Shown piece by piece: positions 32,448-41,161 of a stretch of 64,000 nucleotides of DNA; the first letter of the stretch is position 1, and every line of letters begins with the position of its first letter. Under the pieces are notes generated by a model. That model saw nothing but the letters and a program-made list of their open reading frames with translations, did no database searches and was not told the DNA's origin. Position numbers and translations under genes: made by a program. Source of the DNA: Rhodothermales bacterium (GTDB lineage: Bacteria; Bacteroidota; Rhodothermia; Rhodothermales; JANQRZ01). Location of the stretch: positions 1-64,000 of the forward strand of contig JANQRZ010000023.1 of the NCBI GenBank assembly GCA_028284265.1, read 5' to 3'.

Positions 32448-34409
32448 TTAGCCGATCCACTCATGGTGACCGGTGGAAAGCGGTGTGTGCTCGGTGTCCT
32501 GCTCTGCTCCTGGTGTAGAGGTAGGCTGGACGAACGAGCGGAGGGTCTGCTCAGCGTCGGCTGACTGCTCGTGTGATGCGCCACCGTCGTGCTCGGAAAA
32601 AGAAAGGTCTACATCGGCATCGTAGCGCGTTTCGAGGGCACCCTGCAAGCGCTCAGCGTGATCGGCGGCGAGGGCACGAAGGCGCGGATCGCTGAAGCTG
32701 ATGGTGACAGCAATGCGCTCGTCGTCTCGGCGCGTGCTGACCGTTAGTTCACCATCGCCATCGCCGAGCGCGAGGCGTACGGTTTGCCACATCCCATCGA
32801 GCGCACGGGGTGTCATCTCGCCGAGCCGCTGCAACCACGCCGCCGATAGGATAGGACGAGGAAGAGTGACCGGTTCGCTCTTGGCACTCGATAGCGGAGC
32901 CGCTGTCCGTTCCGACGTGGGAGGCTGAGTATGATCTGATTCGATTACAGCAACTTCAGTTACCGGCGTCGCCTCGGCTACGATGGACGTGTCAACGAGT
33001 ACCGCTGTCGGTTCGGGTTGAGCATTGACAACGTCTGTCGAGACGGAAGTCACCAGCGTTGTGTCTGTCGGGGCAGGGCGTGCAGGAGTGTGCTGGTTCA
33101 GACTGTCTTGACGTACAGCAAGGTTAGATAGAGGTTGTTCAGGCGGTGCCTCCATAGATGCCGGACTTGCCTTCGCGGAGAGTGGCGGGGGCGTTTCTTT
33201 TGTCAGAGTAGGAGCGGGGTGCGTGGCCTCATTAGCTTGAGGACGATTTAGAGCATCTGCGTCAGAGGTTGGAGAATCTGCATCAAAAGGCGTTCGCTGT
33301 AGCTCGGTCCATTGGATGGTTGTGTGCTCTGCTTGATATTCTTCTATGACTTTGGCGAGCGGTACGGGCGGGTTGGGGGTGGTCATTTCAGCAGACCGTG
33401 CAGCAGAACGTGCGCTTGGTGCCTTCGGTCGGGGAGGCGGCGTGGGGGCTTGGGCAATGAGTACAGAGGCATCTGCTGATCGTACAGTTTCCTTCGCGGC
33501 AGATGCCATGTCGGCTTCCGTGGATAGGAGAGATGGGTCTACTTCGAGCCTAGGCAGCACGTCATCTCCTGAGACCGATGAAGCGTTTGGTGTGATCGAC
33601 ACCGAGCTAGCGTTGAGAGGGAGAGGTACGGCAGGAGCACTACGCGGAGCATGTCGCTCGGTGACGATGCGTTCTGGTTTCTCTGCATCGGTTGATTCAG
33701 CACGGCTGGTCTCTGTTCTCGCCGGTTGAGCGGGAGCAGAGTCTGGAGGCAGGGAATCCGGCTGATCCGTGAGTGTTACGTCTGTCTGAGAGACCGTAAA
33801 CTGCTTGGAGGAGCGGAGGGGAGTGGACTCAATGAGATGAGTTTCCAGCAGGGGCGTTTTCGCCCCTGCTGGTGAGAAGCTGTTTGCCTCGGCTGGCGAC
33901 GGGAAGACGATCGGGCGGGTGTCAGTCGAGACGGGAATAGACTCAGGTGGATCTGCTGCGATGGCTGGACTCGGTGCTCCGGTGCTCCCTCGGGTGCTCC
34001 CCTCGTGCTGCACGACATGTTTCTGCTTCGCTAAAGTCTTTTTGTCGGAGGTCGTCTCTGGTGAAAGCGAGGGCGTAGGGAACAGTTGGAAAAAGTCGGA
34101 GACCTCGTGTGGTGTTTCAGCGCGGAGGATATCTGTCGCTTCAGAGTTATCTGAGTCGTCTGGCTCCGATAACTCTGGCAGAGTAAGAGAAAGGCCTATC
34201 GACCGGTGAACAGTCTCGGTTGCAGCACCCATCATGGCCGAGAACGATACGTCGTTTGAGTTCGCCTTTAGGGCTTCGCCCAGTGCCTCGTCGAAAGGCG
34301 GGGCGGCTACGCGGGTCTCGGGAGAGGCCTGAGTGATGTTAGGAGCGACAGGCTCGGCGGGAGATGCTGGGAGAGGAAGCAGCACGTCGGAGGGGTTAGC
34401 TGGGGACAT
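32448..34409 (-). CDS. fliK: FliK-like hook-length control protein
   Basis: The 653-residue protein is mostly low-complexity: Pro, Ser, Thr, Glu and Ala dominate residues 1-530, with no Cys and many short repeated words. Only the C-terminal region (about 540-640) has the FliK/Flg_hook domain, with WQTVRLALGDGDGELTVS and a helix that ends in ERLQGALETR. FliK works as a ruler and signals to FlhB. The long disordered part is larger than in E. coli (375 residues total). The start ATG at 34409 overlaps the upstream gene by 14 bases; a start at 34496 is also possible. Confidence 0.88.
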   Translation of the reverse strand: MSPANPSDVLLPLPASPAEPVAPNITQASPETRVAAPPFDEALGEALKANSNDVSFSAMMGAATETVHRSIGLSLTLPELSEPDDSDNSEATDILRAETPHEVSDFFQLFPTPSLSPETTSDKKTLAKQKHVVQHEGSTRGSTGAPSPAIAADPPESIPVSTDTRPIVFPSPAEANSFSPAGAKTPLLETHLIESTPLRSSKQFTVSQTDVTLTDQPDSLPPDSAPAQPARTETSRAESTDAEKPERIVTERHAPRSAPAVPLPLNASSVSITPNASSVSGDDVLPRLEVDPSLLSTEADMASAAKETVRSADASVLIAQAPTPPPRPKAPSARSAARSAEMTTPNPPVPLAKVIEEYQAEHTTIQWTELQRTPFDADSPTSDADALNRPQANEATHPAPTLTKETPPPLSAKASPASMEAPPEQPLSNLAVRQDSLNQHTPARPAPTDTTLVTSVSTDVVNAQPEPTAVLVDTSIVAEATPVTEVAVIESDHTQPPTSERTAAPLSSAKSEPVTLPRPILSAAWLQRLGEMTPRALDGMWQTVRLALGDGDGELTVSTRRDDERIAVTISFSDPRLRALAADHAERLQGALETRYDADVDLSFSEHDGGASHEQSADAEQTLRSFVQPTSTPGAEQDTEHTPLSTGHHEWIG

Positions 34410-34944
34410 TGGCTTGAGCGGAAGCAGACGCAATGCGACGAACGAAGAGGGCCGTTCGGGAGGGGCCGAGCGATCCGAGGAGTCGTGTGCGGTCACGAGC
34501 CGACGACTCGTTATAGAGCAAGGTCAATACGTCAAGGTCGAGACGAGCGAGGACGCTCGAGAGATCACTATCTTCGAGTTTCATTAGCGTAGTAGCTAGG
34601 TCACGGGCCTGTGCCCGCTGGGCTTTTGTTGCCCCGATCTCCGTCTGGAGAGCTCCGATCTGTACTTCATATTCTGCGAGTTGGCGGCGCAGTATGGCGA
34701 GAGAGTCGCCCTCCGCGTCATCGGAAGGAGCAGCCGCTTCCGCGGCTAGGAGCGAGTCGGCAGTTAATACCGCTGCCAGCGAGTCGAGGGCTAGGCTGTC
34801 AGCCCTTGCTGCAAGGCTGTCGGCGCGCAGCCGCTCGGCGGCGATGAAGTCCGGGGCGATCATCGGCATCAGGATGTAGGTCCCGGCTAGGCTGACGGTA
34901 AAAGCAGCGAGCGAGCCGAGCGCAATGAAGAGGATGCTTCGCAT
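34396..34944 (-). CDS. MotE/MgtE_N-like flagellar protein
   Basis: A 182-residue protein with one N-terminal membrane helix (about 4-27), a repetitive stretch built of ADSLAAR / LDSLAA words (about 38-75), a coiled coil (about 80-115), and a C-terminal helical domain (LMKLEDSDLSSVLARLDLDVLTLLYNE, in parts) like the MgtE N-domain and FliG armadillo units. Such proteins (MotE) sit between fliJ and fliK in many operons and chaperone the stator protein MotC/MotB in some rhizobia. Here the role is assigned by position and fold. No Cys. Confidence 0.75.
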   Translation of the reverse strand: MRSILFIALGSLAAFTVSLAGTYILMPMIAPDFIAAERLRADSLAARADSLALDSLAAVLTADSLLAAEAAAPSDDAEGDSLAILRRQLAEYEVQIGALQTEIGATKAQRAQARDLATTLMKLEDSDLSSVLARLDLDVLTLLYNESSARDRTRLLGSLGPSRTALFVRRIASASAQANVPS

Positions 34945-34946
34945 GA

Positions 34947-35402
34947 TCAGGAACGCGATATACGATGCTTGTGGCGGTGCCGGGTTGCGGACTGCTCATC
35001 GAGGAAGGCTGCTTCGGCCTTAGCTTGGGTGCGGCGATGAGCCGTGGCTTCCTGATGGCGGAGCACTTTGAGTGCCTCTTCTGGTTGGCGGAGCACGGTG
35101 AGGGTGCGGCGGGCCTTGCTCTCATGCTCCCGAACAGCGGTAAGGCTCCGGGCTGCCTCTGCCTCGGTCTCACGGAGATCATTGAGGAAGTCTGCTCGGC
35201 GGCGGAGCATGGTTGAGTCGGTTGGTCCTTCAGGAGCTTCGGCGCAGGCCTCGGCCCGCTGTTGGCTGGCCGAGGCGAGTTGCTCTTCGTGTGCCCGCCG
35301 CTCCTGCATTGCGCGACCAAGGGCGTGCTCGGCCTCCTCAGCTTCGCGGCGGCGAAGGTCGAGAACGCTTTGCAGCGAGAAGCGGAACGTTTTTCCGGCC
35401 AT
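34947..35402 (-). CDS. fliJ: FliJ, export chaperone-escort protein
   Basis: A 151-residue protein predicted to be one long antiparallel coiled coil, with the typical start KTFRFSLQSVLDLRRREAEEAEHALG (in parts). FliJ sits in the centre of the FliI hexamer and links it to FlhA. The ATG at 35402 (MAGKTFRF) aligns with other FliJ starts; a longer start at 35456 adds 18 unlikely residues. It lies between fliI and the MotE-like gene, the usual order. Confidence 0.88.
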   Translation of the reverse strand: MAGKTFRFSLQSVLDLRRREAEEAEHALGRAMQERRAHEEQLASASQQRAEACAEAPEGPTDSTMLRRRADFLNDLRETEAEAARSLTAVREHESKARRTLTVLRQPEEALKVLRHQEATAHRRTQAKAEAAFLDEQSATRHRHKHRISRS

Positions 35403-35476
35403 AGCAGAAAACAGAACAGGATGAGAGCAAAACAGAGTATGCTCAGAGAAAGGCAAGCCCTAAGCCAAACAGAGGG

Positions 35477-36802
35477 CTAGGCTGTGACACCATGGAGCAC
35501 TTGGCGTAGCGTGTCGATGGGGGTTGCATCTGTTGTATCGGTTACGCGCTGCCGGAGGAAGTTGGTGAGGGCACTATGTGCGTCAAGGGCACGGTCGGCG
35601 AGTGGGTCTTGGCCGCGCTCATAGGCCCCGACACGAACGAGGTCTTCGATCTCGTGGTAGGCTGCAAGCAAGCCGCGCGCTTCGTCTGACGTAGAGCGCG
35701 CCTCTGGTGTCGTCACGCGGTCTATCACGCGGCTCACGCTTTGGAGCACGTCGATGGCGGGGAAATGACCAGCGTGCGCCAGCTTGCGTGAGAGCACGAT
35801 GTGGCCGTCGAGGATGCCTCGCGCCGCATCGCCTACTGGCTCGTCTAGGTCGTCGCCATCAACGAGTACCGTGAAGAGGCCGGTGATAGAGCCAATGGCT
35901 CCCGGTCCGGCCCGTTCGAGGAGTCGGGGTAGGAGGGCGAACACACTCGGCGTGTAGCCGCGTGTGGTGGGTGGCTCGCCGATAGCTAGGCCGATCTCAC
36001 GCTGTGCCATCGCCACGCGCGTGATCGAGTCCATCATCAGGAGGACGTCCTGCCCTTGGTCGCGGAAATGTTCGGCAATAGCGAGCGCGGCCGTGGCGGC
36101 TTTGACGCGCATCATTGCGGCCTGATCGCCTGTTGCGGCGATGACAACGGAGCGCCGCAAGCCCTCTTCGCCAAGGGTGTCATGGACGAACTCCCGCACC
36201 TCACGGCTCCGCTCGCCGACGAGCGCGATCACGTTGACATCGGCTTCTGTCTGCCGCGCCATCATACCGAGCAACGTGCTCTTTCCGACTCCCGATCCGG
36301 CAAAGATGCCGATGCGCTGCCCCCTGCCGAGCGGGGTGAAGGCATCGACCGCGCGAACGCCTGTCAGCAGCGGTGTGTTGATAAGTTGTCGCTCCATCGC
36401 AGGCGGTGGCGGAGCCTGAACGGGCCGTGTATCCGTGAGTACGAGCGGTCCGACTCCGTCCAGCGGGCGACCGTTCGCGTCGATCACGCGACCGAGAAGG
36501 CCACAACCGACGCGAACGGAGAGCGGTAGCCGGGAGCGTTGGACGAGGCTGCCTGCCCGGAGACCGTGTGTTTCTTCGAGAGGCATCAGCACTGCGACTT
36601 CAGAGCGAACGCCGACTACTTCGGCCTTAATGCGCCGACCCGTAGGGCGCGTACCTTCATAGATGTAGCATAACTCGCCAACAGCCGCGTTCAGTCCGCT
36701 TGCCTCGACGAGTAAGCCGACAATCGACCGCACCTTGCCATAGGCTACGGGGCCTCGCGGGACGGCGCGGGCCTGCTGGAGAGCGTGCGAGAGGGCCGTC
36801 AT
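35477..36802 (-). CDS. fliI: FliI, flagellar export ATPase
   Basis: The 441-residue protein has the F1-beta-like ATPase features: Walker A GSGVGKST at about residues 170-177, Walker B LLMMDSITRVAMAQREIG (in parts, about 250-267) and the EPPTTRGYTPSVF segment. FliI hexamers energise loading of export substrates. Length is normal. It follows fliH with a 4-base ATGA overlap. Confidence 0.97.
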   Translation of the reverse strand: MTALSHALQQARAVPRGPVAYGKVRSIVGLLVEASGLNAAVGELCYIYEGTRPTGRRIKAEVVGVRSEVAVLMPLEETHGLRAGSLVQRSRLPLSVRVGCGLLGRVIDANGRPLDGVGPLVLTDTRPVQAPPPPAMERQLINTPLLTGVRAVDAFTPLGRGQRIGIFAGSGVGKSTLLGMMARQTEADVNVIALVGERSREVREFVHDTLGEEGLRRSVVIAATGDQAAMMRVKAATAALAIAEHFRDQGQDVLLMMDSITRVAMAQREIGLAIGEPPTTRGYTPSVFALLPRLLERAGPGAIGSITGLFTVLVDGDDLDEPVGDAARGILDGHIVLSRKLAHAGHFPAIDVLQSVSRVIDRVTTPEARSTSDEARGLLAAYHEIEDLVRVGAYERGQDPLADRALDAHSALTNFLRQRVTDTTDATPIDTLRQVLHGVTA

Positions 36803-37629
36803 GCGGTATCGACGTCGTTGGGTGTCGGTCCTACTTCGAGGCCGAGGCGGCGGCGTAGGTCAGAGAGAATCTCGGCGCGTACGTGTCGGATAGCGGCTCC
36901 GGTAGCGTCGAGGCTCCAGTCGCCCTCAGCCAACGTGGTGTCGGGTGCCCAGCGGAGGCCGGGATGTGAAGCGGTGAGGGCGTCTACCATCCCAGCCTCC
37001 TGCAACCGGAGATGGTCCACGGGGTGCAGCGTGATAACGAGCGGTGGATGAGCCGCGAGTCGTTCTACCGCTGCGGTGACGGCGGCTGTGGTTGCCTCGT
37101 GAGCCTTGTCATCGAGTGGTCGGTCCAGCACAGCTTCGGCCACGTCCACGGCGAGTTCGACGAGGAGGGGGTCGATGACAGCGAGGTGATCTTCCCAGAG
37201 CGAGCGGAGCCGGGCTGCGTCATCAGCGAAGGCTGTGCGCTCCATCTGCCATTCGGCGTCACGCTCGGCTTGAGCGGCGGCCATGCCCTCGGCATAGGCA
37301 TCCTCTCGCGCAGCAGCGACGGCTGCTTCCCGCTCGGTGTCAGATTGCTGCTTCCAGATAGCTTCCCATGCTGTTCGCAGGTCGTCACGATCTTGGGGAG
37401 AGAGTAGCGTGTGGTTCGTTTCGGGAAGCGAGGGAAGCGATTCTGAAGACCAGTCTGCACTATCTATGGCAACAGGCTGAGCGTGCAGCCGTGCTACTTC
37501 GTCCCGAATGATGCCGCCGAGGAAGGGCGGGGTGTCAGCGGCACTCGTGTCCTCCAGCAGCTCCAGATCAAGGTTCGTTTCGGGAACCAAGCTGCGTGTA
37601 TGCTTGATGATGGGTGTCGGGGTCAGCAT
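36799..37629 (-). CDS. fliH: FliH, negative regulator of FliI
   Basis: The 276-residue protein has a variable N-terminus (1-90), a long charged coiled coil (about 95-150, DTEREAAVAAAREDAYAEGMAAAQAE in parts) and the conserved C-terminal FliH domain (about 160-265) with LVELAVDVAEAVL and WAPDTTLAEGDW. FliH dimers hold FliI and bring substrates to the C-ring. It lies 7 bases after fliG and overlaps fliI by 4. Confidence 0.9.
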   Translation of the reverse strand: MLTPTPIIKHTRSLVPETNLDLELLEDTSAADTPPFLGGIIRDEVARLHAQPVAIDSADWSSESLPSLPETNHTLLSPQDRDDLRTAWEAIWKQQSDTEREAAVAAAREDAYAEGMAAAQAERDAEWQMERTAFADDAARLRSLWEDHLAVIDPLLVELAVDVAEAVLDRPLDDKAHEATTAAVTAAVERLAAHPPLVITLHPVDHLRLQEAGMVDALTASHPGLRWAPDTTLAEGDWSLDATGAAIRHVRAEILSDLRRRLGLEVGPTPNDVDTA

Positions 37630-37636
37630 AGGGCGA

Positions 37637-38704
37637 TCAGATCATTTGGTCTTGGCCCCCGGAGGACAGGGATATTTCCTCGTTTTCCTCCAACTCTTGG
37701 GCTGTCTCGAGCACGCGCTGCTGGGCTTCTTCGACCTCGCTGATGCGGACAGGGCCGAGGAGGTCGAGCTCCTCTTCGAGGGTCTGTGCCACGCGTTCGC
37801 TAACGTTTTCGAGGACTTTGGTTTTGAGAGCCTCCGGTGCCCCTTTGAGGGCAAGTACGAGGTCTTTCTGCTCCACCTCCATTAACAGACGCTGCAGGTC
37901 ACGTCCGCTAACTTTGACGAGGTCGTCGAAGACGAACATCAAGCTCTTGACAGCGCCTGCGAGGTCAGCATCTCGCTCGCGAAGCGCATCCATGATGCCG
38001 CGTTCAGCAGAGCGCGGTGCATTGTTGAGGATGTCAGCCACTTGGCTTACACCACCGCTCGCACTCCTCTCGGACCCTAAAACAGATCCCATCTGGTGCC
38101 GAATCACAGACTCGATGTCGCGGAGGAGTTCTGGGGAGGTCGTTCCCATTGTGGCGAGCCGGTAGGTCACCTCGCCCTGTTGATCTTCGGGTAGACCGGC
38201 GAGGATTTCGCCTGCTTTACGAGGATTCAGATGAGCTAGGATGAGAGCCGCCGTTTGTGGGTGTTCCAGTTCAATGAACGATGTCAGCTGGCCGATCTCG
38301 ACAGCTTGAAGGAGATGAAAGGCCGAGACCTGCATAGCTGCCTCAATTCGCATCATCACTTCTGCGGCGCGCTCTGGTCCCAGCGCGCTTTCGAGTACTT
38401 CGCGGGCATAAGGAATGCCGCCCTGTGTTACATACGTGCGAGCTAAGGAGGTGTCACGAAAGTCGATGAGCAGTTCGTCCACTAGGTTGCTGGGAATGCT
38501 CTGGAACTTGGCTATCTCGATCGAGACGCGCTCAACGGTCTCGCTGGGAAGCAGAGCCAACACCTTGCTGGCTGTCTCGACGCCGAGAAGGATCAGAAAG
38601 GCCGCGGCCCGCTGGAGGCCCGAGAGTGCAGCCAAAGGGGAAGCGGGGGTGCTAGGTGCAGCCGCCGAGGCGGCTGGTGCTCGCATAGCAGCAGTTTCAG
38701 ACAT
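37637..38704 (-). CDS. fliG: FliG, rotor switch protein
   Basis: A 355-residue protein with the three FliG domains: N (about 35-125, LSGLQRAAAFLILLG), M (about 135-220, with the EHPQTAALIL motif) and C (about 230-345). The C-terminal torque helix carries the charged residues of the stator interface (LMFVFDDLVKVSGRDLQRLLMEVEQKDL in parts), including DDL and KDL. FliG converts stator movement to rotation. Gene position between fliF and fliH is standard. Confidence 0.96.
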   Translation of the reverse strand: MSETAAMRAPAASAAAPSTPASPLAALSGLQRAAAFLILLGVETASKVLALLPSETVERVSIEIAKFQSIPSNLVDELLIDFRDTSLARTYVTQGGIPYAREVLESALGPERAAEVMMRIEAAMQVSAFHLLQAVEIGQLTSFIELEHPQTAALILAHLNPRKAGEILAGLPEDQQGEVTYRLATMGTTSPELLRDIESVIRHQMGSVLGSERSASGGVSQVADILNNAPRSAERGIMDALRERDADLAGAVKSLMFVFDDLVKVSGRDLQRLLMEVEQKDLVLALKGAPEALKTKVLENVSERVAQTLEEELDLLGPVRISEVEEAQQRVLETAQELEENEEISLSSGGQDQMI

Positions 38705-38747
38705 AGGCAGTCCGGCGAGAAGCTAGGTGAGATTGGGGCATAGTGGC

Positions 38748-40349
38748 TTAGGCCGTGTCTTCAGCGATCCAAGATTTGAGCAGCTCGGCTGCATCTTCCG
38801 GGTTCTCTGTCACGCTCTGTTTGACATCCTCATAGACCATGTGTTGTGCGTTGAGTCGATGCTTCGCTTCCGGTGACAGCTTGCTCGCGTAGGGATCGTC
38901 GGCGGGTGCCGGGGCGATACCGTCAGGTGCTGCCGGGAGAGCGTGTGTGGTGCGGTCAGCGAGATCACTAGCTGTATGGCGACCCGTGAGGGCAGGGGGG
39001 GCTTGCCCGACTCCCAGGGCCAGCGGGTCGCCTCCGGCACTTGCCACACTGCTCACAGTGGAACGGATGAGGAAGGCAGCGAGGACGAGGGCAAGCGCCA
39101 TCAGCCCGTAGCGGAGGTAAAACTGGAACCGCTCGTTCTTGGTCATCGCGTCCATCTCCTCTGCAATCTGGTCGTCAATCGTTGTATCGAAGCGGGCTTG
39201 GTGAATGGCGAAGCGGTCGCCACGCTCGGCGTCGAAGCCGACCGCATTCTTGACGAGGTTCTCGATCTCCCGGATCTGCTGCGGGGAGTACGGCTCCGGC
39301 TCGGGTGTTTCCTCGTCTGTGTCGGCAGCGAGGAGAATAGGCGGTTTATAGTCGAGGACGACGGAGACGGTGAGGACCTCGACGGCTCCGGCGGTGCGCT
39401 CGGTGCGCTCGCGCTTCCGGCTCAGTTCGTAGTTGCGGACCATCGCGTTGGAGTTGTCGGTGGCGGCCTGCTCTTCGAGACGTTCCTCGCTGATGATGGT
39501 GGCGCTCTCCGGGTCGATAGCCTCGTTCTCTTCGATGGTCCGGCTGAAGTCGAGTTGGGCCGCGACGCGGACGACCGCCCGGCCCGGCCCGAGCATCCGG
39601 TCGAGCATCGACTGGCCGCTCTGGGCGAGGTGCTCCTCGACCGCGTGCTGTGTGCGAAGCTGGTTCGAGGTGAGCGTAATGTCCGGGTTGCCCGCGTCGG
39701 GATTGGAAAGGAGCGTGCCGCGTGTGTCGAGCACGGTCACGTCCGATAGGCTCATGCCCTCGACCGCTCCGGCGACGAGCGAGGCGACGCCTTCGATCTG
39801 ATCCAGCGCCAGCCCGCCCCCGCCACCGAGTTGGAGGACCACGCTTGCGCTCGGTTTCGTCTGGCGGTCGCGGAACGGGCTACGCTCGGGGAGCACGAGG
39901 TGAACGCGGGCCTGCGCCACTTGGCGGATGTTCGAGATCGTTCGGGCTAGCTCGCCTTCGAGGGCGCGCTTGTAGTTCAGCTTCTGCATGAAGTCCGTCA
40001 TCCCGATGGTTCCGCTGTTGAACAGCTCGTAGCCGACTGGGCCTTCGGAGACGACACCCTCCCCAGCGAATCGGAGGCGTAGGTCGTAGACTTGCTGGCG
40101 GGGGACGTAGATCGCACCGCCGCCATCCTCCAGCTTATAGGGGATGTTCTCTGTGCGGAGCGTCTCGACTACTCGGCTGGCGTCCGTCGCTTCGAGCCGA
40201 CCGAAGAGGAGCGCATAGTCGGGCTGGCCGGCCCAGTAGGCGATCCCGCCCAAGACGGCGAGGCCGCCGATGAGGACAGCGGCGAGGAGGAACCGCTGCC
40301 CCGGCGCGAGGCGGAGCACGAACTGGCGGAGGTTCTGGAAGAAAGACAT
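38748..40349 (-). CDS. fliF: FliF, MS-ring protein
   Basis: The 533-residue protein has two membrane helices (about 21-43 and 427-446) flanking a large periplasmic part with the ring-building domains (DYALLFGRLEATDASRVVETL near residue 50, GTIGMTDFMQKLNYKRALEGELARTI near 115, parts only). The C-terminal tail (about 490-533) binds FliG. FliF is the first structure built. The gap upstream (40350-40429) holds a low-complexity repeat. Confidence 0.96.
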   Translation of the reverse strand: MSFFQNLRQFVLRLAPGQRFLLAAVLIGGLAVLGGIAYWAGQPDYALLFGRLEATDASRVVETLRTENIPYKLEDGGGAIYVPRQQVYDLRLRFAGEGVVSEGPVGYELFNSGTIGMTDFMQKLNYKRALEGELARTISNIRQVAQARVHLVLPERSPFRDRQTKPSASVVLQLGGGGGLALDQIEGVASLVAGAVEGMSLSDVTVLDTRGTLLSNPDAGNPDITLTSNQLRTQHAVEEHLAQSGQSMLDRMLGPGRAVVRVAAQLDFSRTIEENEAIDPESATIISEERLEEQAATDNSNAMVRNYELSRKRERTERTAGAVEVLTVSVVLDYKPPILLAADTDEETPEPEPYSPQQIREIENLVKNAVGFDAERGDRFAIHQARFDTTIDDQIAEEMDAMTKNERFQFYLRYGLMALALVLAAFLIRSTVSSVASAGGDPLALGVGQAPPALTGRHTASDLADRTTHALPAAPDGIAPAPADDPYASKLSPEAKHRLNAQHMVYEDVKQSVTENPEDAAELLKSWIAEDTA

Positions 40350-40350
40350 G

Positions 40351-40425
40351 TGAGTGGCGGGTTACGAGTGTCGAGTGTCGAGTGGGTAGGCTGGGCATTC
40401 GTCACTCGCACCTCGTCACTTGTCG
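40351..40425. repeat. Low-complexity GAGTGTCGAGTG / CACTCG element between fliE and fliF
   Basis: The wording CGAGTGTCGAGTGTCGAGTG (40365-40384) faces TCACTCGCACCTCGTCACTTG on the other side, so imperfect stems can form. It shares GAGTGTCGAGTG with the leader of ackA at 8226-8238. It fills the whole intergenic gap. Confidence 0.55.
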
Positions 40426-40429
40426 TTAG

Positions 40430-40741
40430 CTAGACCTGCATGCGCATCAGTTCTTGGTACGTCTCTAGCATCCGGTTGCGCACCTCGGTCATGAGCTGGA
40501 AGTGCACCTTGGCTTCGTTCATCGAGATCATCACCTCGTGTACGTTCTCCTGTTCGCCCGCGATGAAGGCTTCGACCTGCTCATCGGCCACCTTCTGCGC
40601 GCCGTCCACTTTGTCGATGGCCGCAGCGAGGGTATCACCGAAGCCGGTGTCCTGCGCCTCGCCACCGAAGGGTGTGCGCGGGAAGCTGTCGGTCCCGGTT
40701 GGGGTGAGCTGGCGGAGACGCTGGAGTTCGGAGACGGTCAT
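40430..40741 (-). CDS. fliE: FliE, MS-ring/rod junction protein
   Basis: A 103-residue helical protein with the FliE pattern: FGDTLAAAIDKVDGAQKVADEQVEAFIAG in parts (about 34-62), then VHEVMISMNEAKVHFQLMTEVRNRMLETYQELMRMQV in parts. FliE joins the MS ring to the rod and is the first exported protein. The ATG at 40741 gives the usual length; the frame is open upstream into a repeat. Confidence 0.94.
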   Translation of the reverse strand: MTVSELQRLRQLTPTGTDSFPRTPFGGEAQDTGFGDTLAAAIDKVDGAQKVADEQVEAFIAGEQENVHEVMISMNEAKVHFQLMTEVRNRMLETYQELMRMQV

Positions 40742-40770
40742 GGAGGAGGCTGGGGTGTGGGAGGATGAGC

Positions 40771-40825
40771 GTGTGAGGGTAGGGGCGAAATCGGGATCGA
40801 GCACGACGCTCCTACCCTCAAACAC
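40771..40825. repeat. Inverted repeat GTGTGAGGGTAGG / CCTACCCTCA in the fliE leader
   Basis: GTGTGAGGGTAGGGGCG (40771-40787) pairs with CGCTCCTACCCTCAAACAC (40807-40825) with one mismatch and a two-base bulge. It lies between fliE and the 100-residue protein and uses the same words as the element at 23205. Confidence 0.6.
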
Positions 40826-40836
40826 TCACACTTCCA

Positions 40837-41139
40837 TCAGGCGTTGAGGTCGAGGCGGCCACCGAGGGCGTTGGGGCTGACAGTCTGCGCCTCGCGGCTG
40901 GGGCCGTAGAGACGGAGCGTCATCTCCGGCTTCGGCGGGAAATAGCGGTCGATCATCTGCTGCTCGGCGACGGAGAGGTCGCTCGCCGGAGCCGGGGCGC
41001 TGGCGGAAGCGGTGGGTTTGGTCTCGTCCGTGGTTTTCGCCTCGGCGGGTGCCGGTGTGGTCGGGGCTACTTGGGCGGGCAGCGTCTGGGGCCGGGTATA
41101 TGCGGCAGCAGCGGCTTGTCGGTGGTGGGAGATCTTCAT
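40837..41139 (-). CDS. Small uncharacterised protein of the rod operon
   Basis: A 100-residue protein that I do not recognise. Residues 1-50 are Ala/Pro/Thr-rich and disordered; the C-terminal half has DLSVAEQQMIDRYFPPKPEMTLRLYG and ends GGRLDLNA. The segment MIDRYFP resembles short conserved tags found in flagellar operon proteins of related bacteria, but this is from pattern only. It lies 22 bases after flgC and before fliE, where other operons have no gene, so it is probably co-expressed with the rod proteins. It has no signal peptide and could be exported by the flagellar system. Confidence 0.65.
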   Translation of the reverse strand: MKISHHRQAAAAAYTRPQTLPAQVAPTTPAPAEAKTTDETKPTASASAPAPASDLSVAEQQMIDRYFPPKPEMTLRLYGPSREAQTVSPNALGGRLDLNA

Positions 41140-41161
41140 GGGATTAGAGGTCCAGATAGAG

